Source: Polaromonas sp. AER18D-145
Lineage (GTDB): Bacteria > Pseudomonadota > Gammaproteobacteria > Burkholderiales > Burkholderiaceae_C
Direction of reading: 5' to 3'
Assembly (NCBI RefSeq): GCF_002379095.1
Contig: NZ_NBZV01000026.1
Span: 1-64,000, forward strand
DNA length: 64,000 bases
A model generated the notes under the pieces. That model had not been told where the DNA came from. It was given only the letters and a program-made list of their open reading frames with translations, and ran no database searches. Each line of letters starts with the position of its first letter. Within the stretch, counting starts at the first letter, position 1. Positions 9,260 to 20,591 of this stretch are shown piece after piece. The position numbers and the translations under genes are program-made.

Positions 9260-10579
9260 TCAACCACCTGGTGACGTTTTAAAATTCGCTTTCTTCAGCA
9301 GGGATTCATATTGCTGGGACATCATGTAGTTCTGTACCTGTGCCATGAAATCCATGGTGACAACCACAATAATCAGCAACGAGGTTCCACCGAAATAAAA
9401 CGGCACGTTGTACTTCAAAATCAGAAATTCCGGCAGCAAACACACAAAAGTGATGTAAATGGCGCCAGCCAGAGTCAAGCGCACAAGAATCTTGTCAATG
9501 TAACGCGCCGTCTGGTCACCAGGACGAATACCAGGGATGAAAGCGCCACTCTTTTTCAGGTTATCAGCCGTTTCGCGGCTGTTGAAAACCAGGGCCGTGT
9601 AAAAGAAGCAGAAAAAGATGATCGCACTGGCATACAGCAACACATAGATCGGCTGGCCCGGCGTCAATGTACCGGCGATATCCTTGAGCCAGCGCGTGCC
9701 TTCGCCCGTACTGAACCAGCCAACCACGGTCGCCGGCAACAGAATGATCGACGATGCAAAAATCGGAGGGATCACACCGGCCATGTTCAGCTTCAAGGGC
9801 AGATGGGAGGATTGACCGCCATAGACCTTGTTGCCCACCTGCCGCCTGGCGTAATTCACCAGAATCTTTCGCTGCCCACGCTCGACAAACACAACAAAAT
9901 AAGTCACCAGCACGACAACCGCAACAATCACGATGGCCACCAGAATACTCATGGCACCGGTGCGAACAAGTTCAAGCAAACCGCCAAGTGCACTGGGCAG
10001 ACCTGCTGCGATGCCGGCAAAAATCAGAATCGAAATGCCGTTACCCAGTCCACGCTCGGTAATCTGCTCGCCGAGCCACATCAGAAACATCGTGCCTGCA
10101 GTCAAGCTGACCACCGCCGTCATGCGAAAACCAAAGCCTGGAGCCAGCACCAGACCTGGGGAGCTCTCCAGCGCAATCGCGATCCCCATGGACTGAAACA
10201 GCGCCAGACCCAAGGTTCCGTAACGAGTGTACTGCGTGATCTTCCTGCGACCAGCTTCACCTTCTTTTTTCATCTGCTCGAATGTCGGAACGACATAGGT
10301 GAGCAGCTGCATGATGATGGAAGCCGAGATATAAGGCATGATGCCCAGCGCAAACACCGTGAACCGCGACAGGGCGCCGCCGGAAAACATATTGAACAAA
10401 CTCAATATGCCGCCTTGCTGCCCCTTGAACAGCTGCTGCAACTGTCCGGGGTCAATTCCGGGAACCGGAATGTGCGCCCCAACCCGATACACCACCAGCG
10501 CAAGCAGCAAAAACACAAGCCTGTTGCGCAGGTCACCGAACTTGCCGGTTTTTGCAATTTGTGCAGAGCTGGTTGCCAC
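9260..10579 (-). CDS. secY: Preprotein translocase subunit SecY
   Basis: A 439-residue inner-membrane protein with ten predicted membrane segments. Family motifs include [13 protein letters not shown] in the first periplasmic loop (plug region), [27 protein letters not shown] and the C-terminal cytoplasmic loops. It forms the Sec channel with SecE and SecG. It lies between rplO and infA, the standard spc position. Confidence 0.98.
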   Translation of the reverse strand: MATSSAQIAKTGKFGDLRNRLVFLLLALVVYRVGAHIPVPGIDPGQLQQLFKGQQGGILSLFNMFSGGALSRFTVFALGIMPYISASIIMQLLTYVVPTFEQMKKEGEAGRRKITQYTRYGTLGLALFQSMGIAIALESSPGLVLAPGFGFRMTAVVSLTAGTMFLMWLGEQITERGLGNGISILIFAGIAAGLPSALGGLLELVRTGAMSILVAIVIVAVVVLVTYFVVFVERGQRKILVNYARRQVGNKVYGGQSSHLPLKLNMAGVIPPIFASSIILLPATVVGWFSTGEGTRWLKDIAGTLTPGQPIYVLLYASAIIFFCFFYTALVFNSRETADNLKKSGAFIPGIRPGDQTARYIDKILVRLTLAGAIYITFVCLLPEFLILKYNVPFYFGGTSLLIIVVVTMDFMAQVQNYMMSQQYESLLKKANFKTSPGG

Positions 10580-10602
10580 TGGTCGTTATCCGTGTATGAG
10601 TA

Positions 10603-11037
10603 TTAAGCGATCACGCCGCCAGCGGCTTCGATCACGGCTTTGGCACCCGCAGTCGCACCGATACCATTGAGCTTGACAGCCTTGGTCAGCGCACCCGACT
10701 TGATGACCTTGACGTTCTTTGCCAGCTGACCCACGAGGCCAGCTGTTTTGAGCGCCAGCAGATCCACTTCGGCCAAGCCGAGCTGCTCAAGAGCAGTCAA
10801 GGTCACTTCCGCATTGAACTTGAGGTTGTGCGACTTGAAGCCGCGCTTGGGCAAGCGGCGCTGCAAAGGCATCTGACCACCTTCAAAGCCCACCTTGTGA
10901 TAACCACCGGCGCGGGATTTCTGGCCTTTATGACCACGACCGGCTGTTTTGCCGATGCCCGAACCGATACCGCGACCAACGCGACGTTTGGCATGTTTTG
11001 CGCCTGCGGCAGGCTTGATTCCGTTTAATTCCATCAT
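10603..11037 (-). CDS. rplO: 50S ribosomal protein L15
   Basis: A 144-residue protein beginning [19 protein letters not shown], with the glycine-rich basic segment [20 protein letters not shown] and [18 protein letters not shown]. It is a late-assembling large-subunit protein. It lies 9 bp downstream of rpmD. The second methionine may be the start used, since MELN is the family norm. Confidence 0.96.
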   Translation of the reverse strand: MMELNGIKPAAGAKHAKRRVGRGIGSGIGKTAGRGHKGQKSRAGGYHKVGFEGGQMPLQRRLPKRGFKSHNLKFNAEVTLTALEQLGLAEVDLLALKTAGLVGQLAKNVKVIKSGALTKAVKLNGIGATAGAKAVIEAAGGVIA

Positions 11038-11046
11038 AAGCTCCGC

Positions 11047-11229
11047 TTACAGCACCTTGACCAGGTAGCTGATCTTGTTGATCATGCCGCGCACAGCGGG
11101 CGTGTCCTGCAGTTCGCTCTTGCTGTTGATACCGCGCAGGCCCAGACCGCGCACCGTGGCGCGATGGGATTCCTTGGTGCCAATCGGGCTGCGAACCAGC
11201 GTCACCGTGAGTTTTTTCTCTGTCGTCAT
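11047..11229 (-). CDS. rpmD: 50S ribosomal protein L30
   Basis: A 60-residue protein ([20 protein letters not shown], then [15 protein letters not shown]), the usual short bacterial L30. It is encoded between rpsE and rplO, 11 bp after rpsE. Confidence 0.95.
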   Translation of the reverse strand: MTTEKKLTVTLVRSPIGTKESHRATVRGLGLRGINSKSELQDTPAVRGMINKISYLVKVL

Positions 11230-11240
11230 TGCGTATCGCC

Positions 11241-11759
11241 TTAACCGAAGATTTCTTCGACGGATTTACCACGCTTGGCTGCGATGTCCGAAGCCGTCGT
11301 GGAGTTGTTCAGGGCGTCCATCGTTGCACGCACCATGTTGTACGGATTGCTGGAACCATGGCTTTTCGCGACGATATCGGTGATACCCATCACTTCAAAC
11401 ACCGCACGCATCGGGCCGCCGGCAATGATGCCAGTACCTTTGGCGGCTGGCATCATCATGACGCTGGCAGCACCCCAATGGCCGAACACATTGTGGTGAA
11501 GCGTGCCGTTTTTCAGGGACACTTTCGTCATGTTGCGACGCGCTTCTTCCATGGCCTTTTGCACGGCCGCAGGCACTTCTTTCGACTTGCCCTTGCCCAT
11601 ACCGACACGACCGTCGCCATCGCCAACCACGGTCAGGGCGGCAAAACCCAAAATCCGGCCGCCTTTGACAACTTTGGTCACGCGGTTCACCGCGATCATT
11701 TTTTCCTTCAGACCATCGTCTGGAGCGTCGTTTTGTTGTTTTGCTTGAAACTTAGCCAT
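11241..11759 (-). CDS. rpsE: 30S ribosomal protein S5
   Basis: A 172-residue protein with the N-terminal double-stranded RNA-binding part ([19 protein letters not shown]) and the C-terminal [18 protein letters not shown]. It affects translational fidelity and 30S assembly. It follows rplR by 17 bp in normal spc order. Confidence 0.97.
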   Translation of the reverse strand: MAKFQAKQQNDAPDDGLKEKMIAVNRVTKVVKGGRILGFAALTVVGDGDGRVGMGKGKSKEVPAAVQKAMEEARRNMTKVSLKNGTLHHNVFGHWGAASVMMMPAAKGTGIIAGGPMRAVFEVMGITDIVAKSHGSSNPYNMVRATMDALNNSTTASDIAAKRGKSVEEIFG

Positions 11760-11776
11760 ACTTAATTCCAGTCTGC

Positions 11777-12142
11777 TTAGAACTGCAAGCCAGCTTCGCG
11801 AGCTGCCTCGGCCAGCGCTTTAACGCGGCCGTGGTACGCAAAACCAGCGCGGTCAAACGCTACTTTTTCCACACCTGCTGCTTTTGCCTTTTCGGCAATA
11901 CGCTTGCCAATGGCCTGCGCAGCAGCAACGTTGGCACCCTTGCCCGAAGCGCCGAGGTCCTTGCGAACTTCGACTTCTGCAGTCGAGGCAGATGCCAGGA
12001 TCTTGGTGCCGTCGCCAGAGATGACGCTGGCGTAAATATGCAAATTAGTGCGGTTCACCGTCAGACGGGCAACACCTTGCGTGGCAATGCGGATGCGGGT
12101 CTGGCGTGAACGACGAAGGCGCTGCTCTTTTTTGGTCAACAT
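11777..12142 (-). CDS. rplR: 50S ribosomal protein L18
   Basis: A 121-residue protein ([19 protein letters not shown], with VFDRAGF-type end [18 protein letters not shown]). It binds 5S rRNA in the central protuberance. It is preceded by rplF (11 bp) and followed by rpsE. Confidence 0.97.
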   Translation of the reverse strand: MLTKKEQRLRRSRQTRIRIATQGVARLTVNRTNLHIYASVISGDGTKILASASTAEVEVRKDLGASGKGANVAAAQAIGKRIAEKAKAAGVEKVAFDRAGFAYHGRVKALAEAAREAGLQF

Positions 12143-12153
12143 GGTGCAGCTCC

Positions 12154-12687
12154 TTATTTCTTCTTGGTTTCTTTGATCGTGATCTTCTCATCCGAATAAC
12201 GGATGCCCTTGCCCTTGTAAGGCTCGGGAGGGCGGACGGCACGAACTTCGGCAGCAATCTGGCCGACGCGCTGACGATCCGCACCCTTGATCACCACTTC
12301 GGTGGGCGTAGGTGTTGCAACCTGAATACCAGCCGGCATATCCATCACCACAGGGTGCGAATAACCTACCGTCAAATTCAGCTTGGTGCCCTGCGCCTGG
12401 GCCTTGTAACCCACACCAACCAGGTTCAGCTTTTTCTCGAAGCCCTTGGTGACGCCCGTCACCATGTTGTTGACCAGCTGACGCATGGTTCCACTCATGG
12501 CATTGGCTTCACGCGACTCGTTGGCCGGCGCAAAAGTCAGCTGGCCAGCATCATTCTTGATGGTCACCAGGGCATTTTGCGTCAACGCCAAGGCGCCGAG
12601 GGCACCCTTGACATTGATCTGGTCGTCTTTCATCGCCACGTCCACACCCTGGGGCAAGACGACTGGCATTTTTCCTACACGAGACAT
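12154..12687 (-). CDS. rplF: 50S ribosomal protein L6
   Basis: A 177-residue protein with two repeated L6 folds. It starts [17 protein letters not shown] and has the C-terminal signature [14 protein letters not shown]. It binds near the sarcin-ricin loop and factor-binding site. It follows rpsH by 22 bp. Confidence 0.97.
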   Translation of the reverse strand: MSRVGKMPVVLPQGVDVAMKDDQINVKGALGALALTQNALVTIKNDAGQLTFAPANESREANAMSGTMRQLVNNMVTGVTKGFEKKLNLVGVGYKAQAQGTKLNLTVGYSHPVVMDMPAGIQVATPTPTEVVIKGADRQRVGQIAAEVRAVRPPEPYKGKGIRYSDEKITIKETKKK

Positions 12688-12709
12688 TTCAGTTACTCCT
12701 CAATGCCCG

Positions 12710-13105
12710 TTAGGCCACATAGCAAAGCACTTCACCACCGATACCGGTAGCGCGCGCCTTACGATCAGTCATGACACCCTGGGGAGTCGTGACAATGGCG
12801 ACGCCCAGGCCGTTCATGACTTGGGGGATGGCGCCGTGGCCTTTGTAGACGCGGAGGCCGGGGCGGCTGACGCGCTCAATGCGCTCAATCACCGGGCGTC
12901 CTGCGTAATACTTCAGGGCGATTTCCAGTTGGGGCTTGCCATCGTTGGCGCTGACGGAAAAGCCATCAATATAGCCCTCATCCTTCAACACCTGCGCAAT
13001 GGCGACTTTGACTTTTGAAGACGGCACCAGCACAACAGCTTTTTCAACCATTTGTGCATTGCGGATGCGTGTCAGCATGTCGGCAATAGGATCACTCATA
13101 CTCAT
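12710..13105 (-). CDS. rpsH: 30S ribosomal protein S8
   Basis: A 131-residue protein ([18 protein letters not shown], and the C-terminal GIVTTPQG-like [16 protein letters not shown]). It is a primary 16S rRNA binder, and in E. coli it represses the spc operon. It follows rpsN by 18 bp. Confidence 0.97.
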   Translation of the reverse strand: MSMSDPIADMLTRIRNAQMVEKAVVLVPSSKVKVAIAQVLKDEGYIDGFSVSANDGKPQLEIALKYYAGRPVIERIERVSRPGLRVYKGHGAIPQVMNGLGVAIVTTPQGVMTDRKARATGIGGEVLCYVA

Positions 13106-13123
13106 TTGCGGTTCTCCTATTGC

Positions 13124-13429
13124 TTACCAGCTTGCCTTGGTGATACCAGGGATATCACCAGCAAAAGCCAACTCGCGGATCTTGGCGCGAGCCAAGCCAA
13201 ATTGACGGAATGTGCCACGCGGACGACCCGTGATCGCACAGCGATTGCGCTGGCGTGTCGGATTCGCATTGCGGGGCAACTTTTGCAACTCCAGACGGGC
13301 CAGTGCGCGCTCTTCATCGGAGCGTTTGGCGTCGTTGGACGTTGCCTTGAGTTCAGCGTGTTTCTTGGCGAACTTGGCCACGAGTTTGTCGCGCTTCAGT
13401 TCACGTTGCAATAAAGCCTGTTTTGCCAT
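13124..13429 (-). CDS. rpsN: 30S ribosomal protein S14 (zinc-free form)
   Basis: A 101-residue protein from the ATG at 13429 ([20 protein letters not shown]). The frame extends further upstream into rplE sequence, but this methionine is the family start. The long form with [20 protein letters not shown] lacks the CxxC zinc pairs of the short form. It lies 7 bp after rplE. Confidence 0.96.
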   Translation of the reverse strand: MAKQALLQRELKRDKLVAKFAKKHAELKATSNDAKRSDEERALARLELQKLPRNANPTRQRNRCAITGRPRGTFRQFGLARAKIRELAFAGDIPGITKASW

Positions 13430-13436
13430 GCCCGCC

Positions 13437-14012
13437 TCAGTTCTTGAACGGAAAACGGAAGCCGGTGAGGAGCGCCTTGCACTCTTCGTCGGTCTTAGCC
13501 GTGGTGGTGATGCTGATGTTGAGACCACGCAAGGCGTCAACCTTGTCGTACTCAATCTCAGGGAAAATGATCTGCTCTTTCACGCCGATGTTGTAGTTGC
13601 CGCGACCATCAAAGGCCCGACCAGAGATACCACGGAAGTCGCGAACACGGGGCAGGGCCACCGTGACAAAACGATCCAGGAACTCATACATCTGGACGCC
13701 ACGCAGCGTGACCATGCAGCCAATCGGCAGATCTTCGCGGATCTTGAAACCGGCGATAGCCTTCTTGGCCTTGGTCACCACCGGCTTCTGGCCGGCAATC
13801 TTGGTCATGTCGCTGACGGCATGCTCCATGACCTTTTTATCGGCCACAGCCTCACTCACACCCATGTTGAGGGTGATCTTGGTGATGCGGGGAACCTGCA
13901 TCGGCGATTTGTAGCCGAATTTCTCCATCAGCGCAGGCGCGATTTTTTCGCGGAACTGGGCCTGCAGGCGAGCCTGGGCAGGTGCAGCTTGGGTAGGTGC
14001 GGTCTTTGCCAT
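13437..14012 (-). CDS. rplE: 50S ribosomal protein L5
   Basis: A 191-residue protein, about 12 residues longer than the E. coli protein because of an Ala/Gln/Pro-rich N-terminus ([17 protein letters not shown]). The core shows [20 protein letters not shown] and the C-terminal [16 protein letters not shown] [17 protein letters not shown]. It binds 5S rRNA and the P-site tRNA. It lies 2 bp after rplX, so translation is probably coupled. Confidence 0.96.
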   Translation of the reverse strand: MAKTAPTQAAPAQARLQAQFREKIAPALMEKFGYKSPMQVPRITKITLNMGVSEAVADKKVMEHAVSDMTKIAGQKPVVTKAKKAIAGFKIREDLPIGCMVTLRGVQMYEFLDRFVTVALPRVRDFRGISGRAFDGRGNYNIGVKEQIIFPEIEYDKVDALRGLNISITTTAKTDEECKALLTGFRFPFKN

Positions 14013-14014
14013 AT

Positions 14015-14335
14015 TTATGCAGCCTTGATTTCTTCGCCGCTGGATTTGAAGACGCGCACTTTTTTGCCGTCAGCCAACAACTTGATGCCCACCCGATCCG
14101 CCTTGCCCGTCGCGGCATTGAAAATGGCGACATTGGACTGGTGAATCGGCATGCTTTTTTCGACGATGCCGCCAGTGGCCCCCTTGAGAGGGTTGGGCTT
14201 GGTGTGTTTTTTCACCAGGTTGATCCCGTCCACCAGCACATAGCTGTCGTCCTTGCGCAGCGAAATCGTGCCGCGCTTACCCTTGTCACGACCTGCGATC
14301 ACAATGATCTCGTCGCCTTTGCGAATCTTGTTCAT
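14015..14335 (-). CDS. rplX: 50S ribosomal protein L24
   Basis: A 106-residue protein with the KOW motif near the N-terminus ([20 protein letters not shown]). It is one of the assembly-initiating 23S rRNA binders at the exit tunnel. It follows rplN by 9 bp. Confidence 0.97.
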   Translation of the reverse strand: MNKIRKGDEIIVIAGRDKGKRGTISLRKDDSYVLVDGINLVKKHTKPNPLKGATGGIVEKSMPIHQSNVAIFNAATGKADRVGIKLLADGKKVRVFKSSGEEIKAA

Positions 14336-14344
14336 GGCGCGTCC

Positions 14345-14713
14345 TTACAGAACTTCAGGAGCCAGGGACACGATCTTCATGAACTTCTCGGTACGCAACT
14401 CGCGCGTGACCGGTCCGAAGATGCGGGTGCCGATAGGCTCCAGCTTGGCGTTAAGCAACACAGCTGCGTTGCCATCGAATTTGACGAGTGAACCATCGCC
14501 ACGACGGATGCCCTTGGCAGTACGAACCACCACAGCACTGTAAACCTCGCCTTTTTTGACGCGGCCACGTGGAGCGGCTTCTTTGATACTCACCTTGATG
14601 ACATCACCGACGCTGGCATAGCGGCGCTTGGACCCGCCCAGCACCTTGATGCACATCACAGATTTGGCACCCGTGTTGTCAGCAACATCGAGTTTGGATT
14701 GCGTTTGAATCAT
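14345..14713 (-). CDS. rplN: 50S ribosomal protein L14
   Basis: A 122-residue protein starting [20 protein letters not shown], the invariant L14 N-terminus. It sits at the subunit interface. It is the first gene of this ribosomal block: no rpsQ (S17) precedes it, which differs from the E. coli spc order. A strong promoter lies ~142 bp upstream. Confidence 0.97.
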   Translation of the reverse strand: MIQTQSKLDVADNTGAKSVMCIKVLGGSKRRYASVGDVIKVSIKEAAPRGRVKKGEVYSAVVVRTAKGIRRGDGSLVKFDGNAAVLLNAKLEPIGTRIFGPVTRELRTEKFMKIVSLAPEVL

Positions 14714-14854
14714 TTAAATTAGTCCCAACTTGCACCAGCGCCTTTTCCCAGAGGGAAGACTTGCCAGTCAGTCTTGGGCCCGTCGTCCACACCACAAACC
14801 ACTTGCGATGCTTCCGTTAGGCAGAATTCTCAGCTTTTTACAGCGAAGCCCACG

Positions 14855-14883
14855 ATTATTAACAAATTTCCCCCGGCTGTCAA
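14855..14883 (-). promoter_or_regulatory. Sigma70-like promoter of the rplN-rplQ ribosomal block
   Basis: On the minus strand TTGACA (14878-14883, consensus -35) is followed after exactly 17 bp by AATAAT (14855-14860, -10). Transcription would start near 14848, leaving a leader of about 135 nt before the rplN ATG. It is the only strong promoter-like sequence I found upstream of the block. Confidence 0.75.
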
Positions 14884-14937
14884 CACCTGATGCTGTAAAT
14901 TGTTCGCCAAGTACGCCTCCCCATCAGAGGCATATGC

Positions 14938-14992
14938 AAAAACAGCGTCAACCCCTTGATGGTCGGGCGCAAGCAGCTATCAAAAATGAAGC
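14938..14992 (+). repeat. Interspersed ~55-bp repeat, copy 1
   Basis: One of seven copies in the window with the same layout: an A-rich block, AGCCCTTG-like block, GGCGC near the middle, and CAGCTAT-n-ATAGC at the end, with fixed spacing of 23 bases and then 9 bases. Here the blocks read ACCCCTTG, GGGCGC, CAGCTAT and a diverged GAAGC. It lies between the rplN promoter and the end of glpD. Confidence 0.75.
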
Positions 14993-15037
14993 GCAGGCAG
15001 CCAGCTCTCCGGCGCTGGGCGCAGCGACGGGATGGAC

Positions 15038-16633
15038 TCAGGCCGGCAAAGTCAGGTACTGATCGGCCAAGGCCAGGAAATCGGCGAGCCGGGGATCCAC
15101 CCCGGTTTCCTGCGCCAGCAACTCAGCCACCGCCGCCGCGAGGGTCCTGGCGAGCGCGGCGTCCAGAAACAGGAGCCGGGAGCGGCGCGCCAGTACATCC
15201 TCCACTGTGCGGGCGTACTCGTGCCGGGCCGCAAAACGCACCATCGCCTCCGTCAGGCCGCCGCCCAGCATCCTCTCCGCCCCCGGCAGGGCCTGGACGA
15301 CAGCCGCTTCGCCCCCGTACAAATGCAGCCCCGGTGCATCGCTGATCTTGTGGACGGATGGCTGGGCGCCCACCAGCGGGAGGCTGGCTGTGACGCCACC
15401 CGGGCGTTTTTCCAGCAATTGCGCACCGAAACAGCTGTCCAGCACGTCTTCCGCCATGGCGCGGTAGGTCGTCCACTTGCCGCCGGTCACGGTGACCAGA
15501 CCGCTCTTGCTGACCAGGACCGTGTGTTCACGCGACAGCGCTTGTGTGCTGTCGCCCTCGTCTTGCGGTGGTTTGACCAGCGGGCGCAACCCCACCCAGA
15601 TGCTCTTGATATCAGCCGGACCGGGTGCCCGGCTCAGGTAACGCGCCGACTCACCGAGGATGAAGTCGACCTCTTCGCGAAAGGCCAGGGGTTCGCGCGC
15701 CAGATCGTTGCGCGGCGTGTCGGTGGTCCCCAGGATGGTCTTGCCCAGCCACGGCACGGCAAACAGGACCCGCCCGTCGGCGGTTTTGGGAACCAGCAGC
15801 GCGTGGTCGGTGGGCAAAAACGAGCGATCCACGACGATGTGAACACCCTGGCTGGGCACGACCATGGGTTTGGCCTCGCGGCCTATGGCCTGGCCGTCGA
15901 GCAGTCGCAGCTGATCGACCCAGACCCCCGCCGCATTCACAATACATTTGGCTCGCAGCGTAAGTGCTTGCCCACTTTCACGGTCAGCCACATGCAAGCC
16001 CACCAGCTTGCCACCCTCATGAACAAGACCGGTCGCAGCACAATAATTGACCAGCAAGGCGCTGGCGCGCGCGGCGCTGCGCGCCAGCGCCAGTGCCAGC
16101 CGCGCATCGTCGAACTGGCCGTCCCAGTACTTGACCCCGCCCCGGAGTCCGGCCTGGCGGGCCGTCGGCTGGAGCTGCAATGTTTCAGCGCGATTGAGGA
16201 ATTCGGTGGGACCCAGGCCGGCCTTGCCGGCCAGCGCGTCATACATCTTGAGTCCGACGCCGTAAAACGGAGCCTCCCAGAACTTGTAGGAAGGCATCAC
16301 AAAAGGCAGGGGCTGCGCCAGATGCGGCGCATTGGCCAGCAGGCGCGTCCGTTCGTGCAGGGCCTCGCGCACCAGGGAAATGTTGCCCTGCGCCAGATAA
16401 CGGACCCCGCCATGGACCAGCTTGGTCGCACGGGAAGAAGTTCCCTTGGCAAAGTCGTGCGATTCGACCACCACGACGGAGAATCCGCGTGCCGCGGCAT
16501 CCAGCGCAACACCGAGGCCGGTGGCCCCGCCGCCGATGATCGCAATGTCGTAGGTATGGGGCGCCTTCAGGCGTTCTATCAGGTCTGCGCGTCGCGTCGG
16601 CAACGGGGGAGAATCAAAAATCATGAACTCCAT
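15038..16633 (-). CDS. glpD: Aerobic glycerol-3-phosphate dehydrogenase
   Basis: Predicted 531 residues from the ATG at 16633 (alternative at 16624; the frame also extends upstream to 16804 without homology-like sequence). It has an N-terminal FAD-binding Rossmann motif (DIAIIGGGATGLG), the SSRATKLVHGGVRYL segment and a C-terminal helical cap. It oxidises glycerol 3-phosphate to dihydroxyacetone phosphate at the membrane, feeding electrons to ubiquinone. It is divergent from glpK, which makes its substrate. The 278-bp shared intergenic region (16634-16911) holds no recognisable gene. Confidence 0.93.
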   Translation of the reverse strand: MEFMIFDSPPLPTRRADLIERLKAPHTYDIAIIGGGATGLGVALDAAARGFSVVVVESHDFAKGTSSRATKLVHGGVRYLAQGNISLVREALHERTRLLANAPHLAQPLPFVMPSYKFWEAPFYGVGLKMYDALAGKAGLGPTEFLNRAETLQLQPTARQAGLRGGVKYWDGQFDDARLALALARSAARASALLVNYCAATGLVHEGGKLVGLHVADRESGQALTLRAKCIVNAAGVWVDQLRLLDGQAIGREAKPMVVPSQGVHIVVDRSFLPTDHALLVPKTADGRVLFAVPWLGKTILGTTDTPRNDLAREPLAFREEVDFILGESARYLSRAPGPADIKSIWVGLRPLVKPPQDEGDSTQALSREHTVLVSKSGLVTVTGGKWTTYRAMAEDVLDSCFGAQLLEKRPGGVTASLPLVGAQPSVHKISDAPGLHLYGGEAAVVQALPGAERMLGGGLTEAMVRFAARHEYARTVEDVLARRSRLLFLDAALARTLAAAVAELLAQETGVDPRLADFLALADQYLTLPA

Positions 16634-16911
16634 TGTCCATCGCCATTGATTTGCAAGAAACCCCTGAGTAGTTTCGCCTGACCGGCTCTTTCTTGCAGGC
16701 AAACGCAGGTGATCCAAGTGAGCCAGGGAATGGCGCGCAGACCAGATGGGGCCGTCGGACCACCTCTGTTTTCCCGGTTTGCCGCTATCTCCTCTGGCCG
16801 GCAAGCCCGCCAGCGCCCCCGTACTTCCCCGTAGCGGCTGGCCGCGATCAAGGTAAGCTGCAGGGCCAACTCCCTCCTGAAACCTCCCACCCGCCTCCTG
16901 CGATCATCGCC

Positions 16912-18405
16912 ATGACCCACCTGCTTGCCCTGGACCAGGGCACCTCCAGCTCCCGCAGCATCGTGTTTGACGCGCAAGGTCACATCGTGGCGCTCGCGCA
17001 GCAGGAGCTGCCGCAGATCTACCCCCAGCCGGGCTGGGTCGAACACGACCCGATGGAGATCTGGCGCACCCAGCTCGGCACGGCGCGCGAGGCTCTGACC
17101 AAAGCCGGACTCAAGGCCGCCGACATCCGCGCGCTGGGCATCACCAACCAGCGCGAAACCACCGTGGTCTGGAACCGCAGGACGGGCCGGCCGATCCACC
17201 ACGCCATCGTCTGGCAGGACAGGCGCGCCGAAGCCACCTGCGCCAGGCTGCGCGAGGATGGCAAGGCCGACCTCATTCAGGCAAAAACCGGGCTGCTGGT
17301 TGATGCCTATTTTTCCGGCACCAAACTCAAGTGGCTGCTCGACAACGTGCCGCAGGCGCGGCAGCAGGCAGCGCGCGGCGAACTCGCTTTTGGCACCATC
17401 GACAGCTGGCTGATGTGGCAACTCACCGGCGGCGCCCTGCATGCCACAGACGTGACCAATGCCTCGCGCACCATGCTGTTCAATGTGCATGCCAACACAT
17501 GGGATGCCGACCTGCTGGCGCTGCTGGACATTCCCGAGAGCCTGATGCCACGGGTGTTGCCGTCAAGCACGCACTATGGCGATGTGCTGCCGGACCTGCT
17601 GGGCGGGGCCATCCCGATTGGCGGCGTGGCGGGCGACCAGCAGAGCGCCTTGTTCGGCCAGGCCTGCTTCCGGGAAGGTATGGCCAAGAACACCTACGGC
17701 ACGGGCTGCTTCATGCTGGTGCACACCGGCCACAAATTCCAGACCTCGCACAACGGCCTGCTCACCACCAGCGCGGCGCAGGTCACGCCGCAAACCGAAT
17801 ACGCGCTGGAAGGCAGCGTGTTTGTCGGCGGTGCCGTGGTGCAGTGGCTGCGCGACGGCCTGCACGCGATCCAGGGCAGCGGCGAGGTGCAGGCGCTGGC
17901 GCAAAGCGTTCCCGATTCCGGCGGCGTCATGATGGTGCCGGCCTTCACTGGCCTGGGCGCCCCCTACTGGAAACCCGACGCCCGCGGCACCATCACCGGC
18001 CTGACCCGCGGCACCACCGTGGCCCACATTGCGCGGGCCGCGCTGGAAAGCATTGCCTACCAGAGCGCGGCCCTGCTGCAGGCCATGAGCCGCGATGCGG
18101 TGGCGGCCGGGGCCGCGCCGGTGGCCGAACTCCGGGTGGACGGCGGCGCCTGCATCAACGACCTCCTGATGCAGTTCCAGGCCGACCTGCTGGGCATTCC
18201 GGTGGTCCGGCCGGCCGTGACCGAAACCACGGCGCTGGGCGCGGCCTACCTGGCCGGGCTGTCCAGCGGCGTCTATGCCAGCACCGCTGAACTCTCGGCC
18301 ATGTGGCGCGCAGAACGCACCTTTTTGCCCACCTTGAGCACCGACCGCGCGGCCGGCCTGATGGCGCAGTGGGAGCATGCGGTGCGGCAGACCGTGGCCT
18401 TGTAA
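16912..18405 (+). CDS. glpK: Glycerol kinase
   Basis: A 497-residue FGGY-family kinase from the ATG at 16912 ([19 protein letters not shown]), the expected start; the longer open frame upstream is not family-like. The phosphate-binding loop DQGTSSSRS, the substrate loop [10 protein letters not shown] and the second-domain motif [12 protein letters not shown] are present. It phosphorylates glycerol to glycerol 3-phosphate, the GlpD substrate. Length matches the E. coli enzyme. Confidence 0.96.
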   Translation: MTHLLALDQGTSSSRSIVFDAQGHIVALAQQELPQIYPQPGWVEHDPMEIWRTQLGTAREALTKAGLKAADIRALGITNQRETTVVWNRRTGRPIHHAIVWQDRRAEATCARLREDGKADLIQAKTGLLVDAYFSGTKLKWLLDNVPQARQQAARGELAFGTIDSWLMWQLTGGALHATDVTNASRTMLFNVHANTWDADLLALLDIPESLMPRVLPSSTHYGDVLPDLLGGAIPIGGVAGDQQSALFGQACFREGMAKNTYGTGCFMLVHTGHKFQTSHNGLLTTSAAQVTPQTEYALEGSVFVGGAVVQWLRDGLHAIQGSGEVQALAQSVPDSGGVMMVPAFTGLGAPYWKPDARGTITGLTRGTTVAHIARAALESIAYQSAALLQAMSRDAVAAGAAPVAELRVDGGACINDLLMQFQADLLGIPVVRPAVTETTALGAAYLAGLSSGVYASTAELSAMWRAERTFLPTLSTDRAAGLMAQWEHAVRQTVAL

Positions 18406-18467
18406 CCCAGAGCCGGCAGACGTCCCCGTTCTGTCACAACGCGTACAGATGGGAAGGCTAGACTCGC

Positions 18468-19664
18468 TTGATGCTCTGCCCACCTCCGCCCGCCACAGCA
18501 ACGTTTGCACTGACACGGCGCCGGGCGCTCGGTTACGGCGCTGCCGCTGCGCTGGCCCTGGCGGGCTTGACGCGCCCCAGGCCGACTCTGGCATCGCCGG
18601 CGTCATCCCGCCTGCGACTGATCGGCGAAGCCCGTCTGCCGCACCGGCTCCAGTTTCAGGGCACCACCGTCGGCGGCTTGTCGGGTGTGGATTACGACGC
18701 GGCCAGCGGCCTGTACTACCTGCTCAGTGATGATGGCTCGAACATCAGCCCGGCGCGGTTTTACACGGCACGCCTTCCTCTGGAAACAGACCGGCTGGGT
18801 GAGCCCGTCCTGACGGGCGTGACCAGCCTGCGCCAAGCCGATGGCAGCACCTACCCAGCAGCATTGCGAGGCATCCAGGTTCCCGACCCGGAGGCGATCC
18901 GCTGGCGCCCGGCCAGCCAGACCCTGCTGTGGACCAGCGAGGGGCACGCCCTGACAGGCGCTGCACCCGCGCTGCGCGAAAGCCGCACCGATGGCACGCT
19001 GGTGCGCGAATTGGCGCTGCCGGCCATGTTCGACTTTCAGCTGACCCGGGGGCCGCGTATCAATCGGGCGCTGGAGGGCCTCGCCCTGAGCCCGGATGGC
19101 CGCCAGGCCTGGATCGCCATGGAAGGCGCGCTGCGCCAGGATGGCCCCCTGCCCACCGTGCAGGCGCCGGGCGGGTCCTGCCGCTTCACCCACCTGGACC
19201 TGGCCAGCGGGCAGGTCGTGCGGCAAATCGCCTACATCCCCGACGCGATTCCACGCGCACCGGTCCCGCCGGCCACCCAGGCCGACAACGGCGTCACTGA
19301 AATCCTGATGCTGGACGCCGACCGCATGCTGGTGCTGGAGCGGGCCTACATGGCCGGGCATGACGCCCTCTCGGGCATTTCGCTGCGCCTTTACCTGATC
19401 GACCTGCGCGAGGGAACGGACACGCTGAATCTGACCACACTGCAGCCTGGCGCTTACCAGCCGGTTGCCAAGACGCTGCTCGCCGATTTTTCTGCCTTCA
19501 CCGGCGCAGGTCCCGGCCACAGGCTGGCCCGCCTCGATAACACCGAAGGCATGTGCTGGGGTCCGCGGCTTCCCAATGGCAACCGCAGCCTGCACTTCAT
19601 TAGCGACGACAATTTCAATTCGCGGCAAATCACCCAATGGCTGGCTTTTGAATTTTTTGACTGA
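18468..19664 (+). CDS. Exported esterase-like (phytase-like domain) protein with Tat signal
   Basis: A 398-residue protein. The N-terminus carries a twin-arginine-type signal (TRRRALGYGAAAALALAGL), so it is probably exported folded. The rest fits the 'esterase-like activity of phytase' domain, a beta-propeller: GLSGVDYDAASGLYYLLSDD near residue 65, DPEAIRW, ALEGLALSPDG near 200 and the closing DNTEGMCWGP...DDNFN. Substrate is unknown. It lies 6 bp upstream of proC on the same strand, but a functional link is not evident. Confidence 0.75.
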   Translation: MMLCPPPPATATFALTRRRALGYGAAAALALAGLTRPRPTLASPASSRLRLIGEARLPHRLQFQGTTVGGLSGVDYDAASGLYYLLSDDGSNISPARFYTARLPLETDRLGEPVLTGVTSLRQADGSTYPAALRGIQVPDPEAIRWRPASQTLLWTSEGHALTGAAPALRESRTDGTLVRELALPAMFDFQLTRGPRINRALEGLALSPDGRQAWIAMEGALRQDGPLPTVQAPGGSCRFTHLDLASGQVVRQIAYIPDAIPRAPVPPATQADNGVTEILMLDADRMLVLERAYMAGHDALSGISLRLYLIDLREGTDTLNLTTLQPGAYQPVAKTLLADFSAFTGAGPGHRLARLDNTEGMCWGPRLPNGNRSLHFISDDNFNSRQITQWLAFEFFD

Positions 19665-19670
19665 ACCTTC

Positions 19671-20507
<837 letters not shown>

Positions 20508-20514
20508 TATTTTT

Positions 20515-20572
20515 AACAAAAAAGGCCCGTAGCCCTTGCTCTACAGTCGCCAACAGCTCCTGTTTTAATAGC
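20515..20572 (+). repeat. Interspersed ~55-bp repeat, copy 2
   Basis: A-rich start (AACAAAAAAGG), AGCCCTTG at 20531, TCGC in the middle, CAGCT, then ATAGC ending at 20572, with the family spacing (23 and 9 bases). It sits between the convergent proC and ubiA genes and might also act as a 3'-end structure. Confidence 0.8.
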
Positions 20573-20591
20573 AGATCAGCGACCTGTGTGA

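Noticed and set aside
9311..10606. 431-codon open frame on the plus strand
   Set aside because: Antisense to secY; no start signal and low-complexity His/Gln content.
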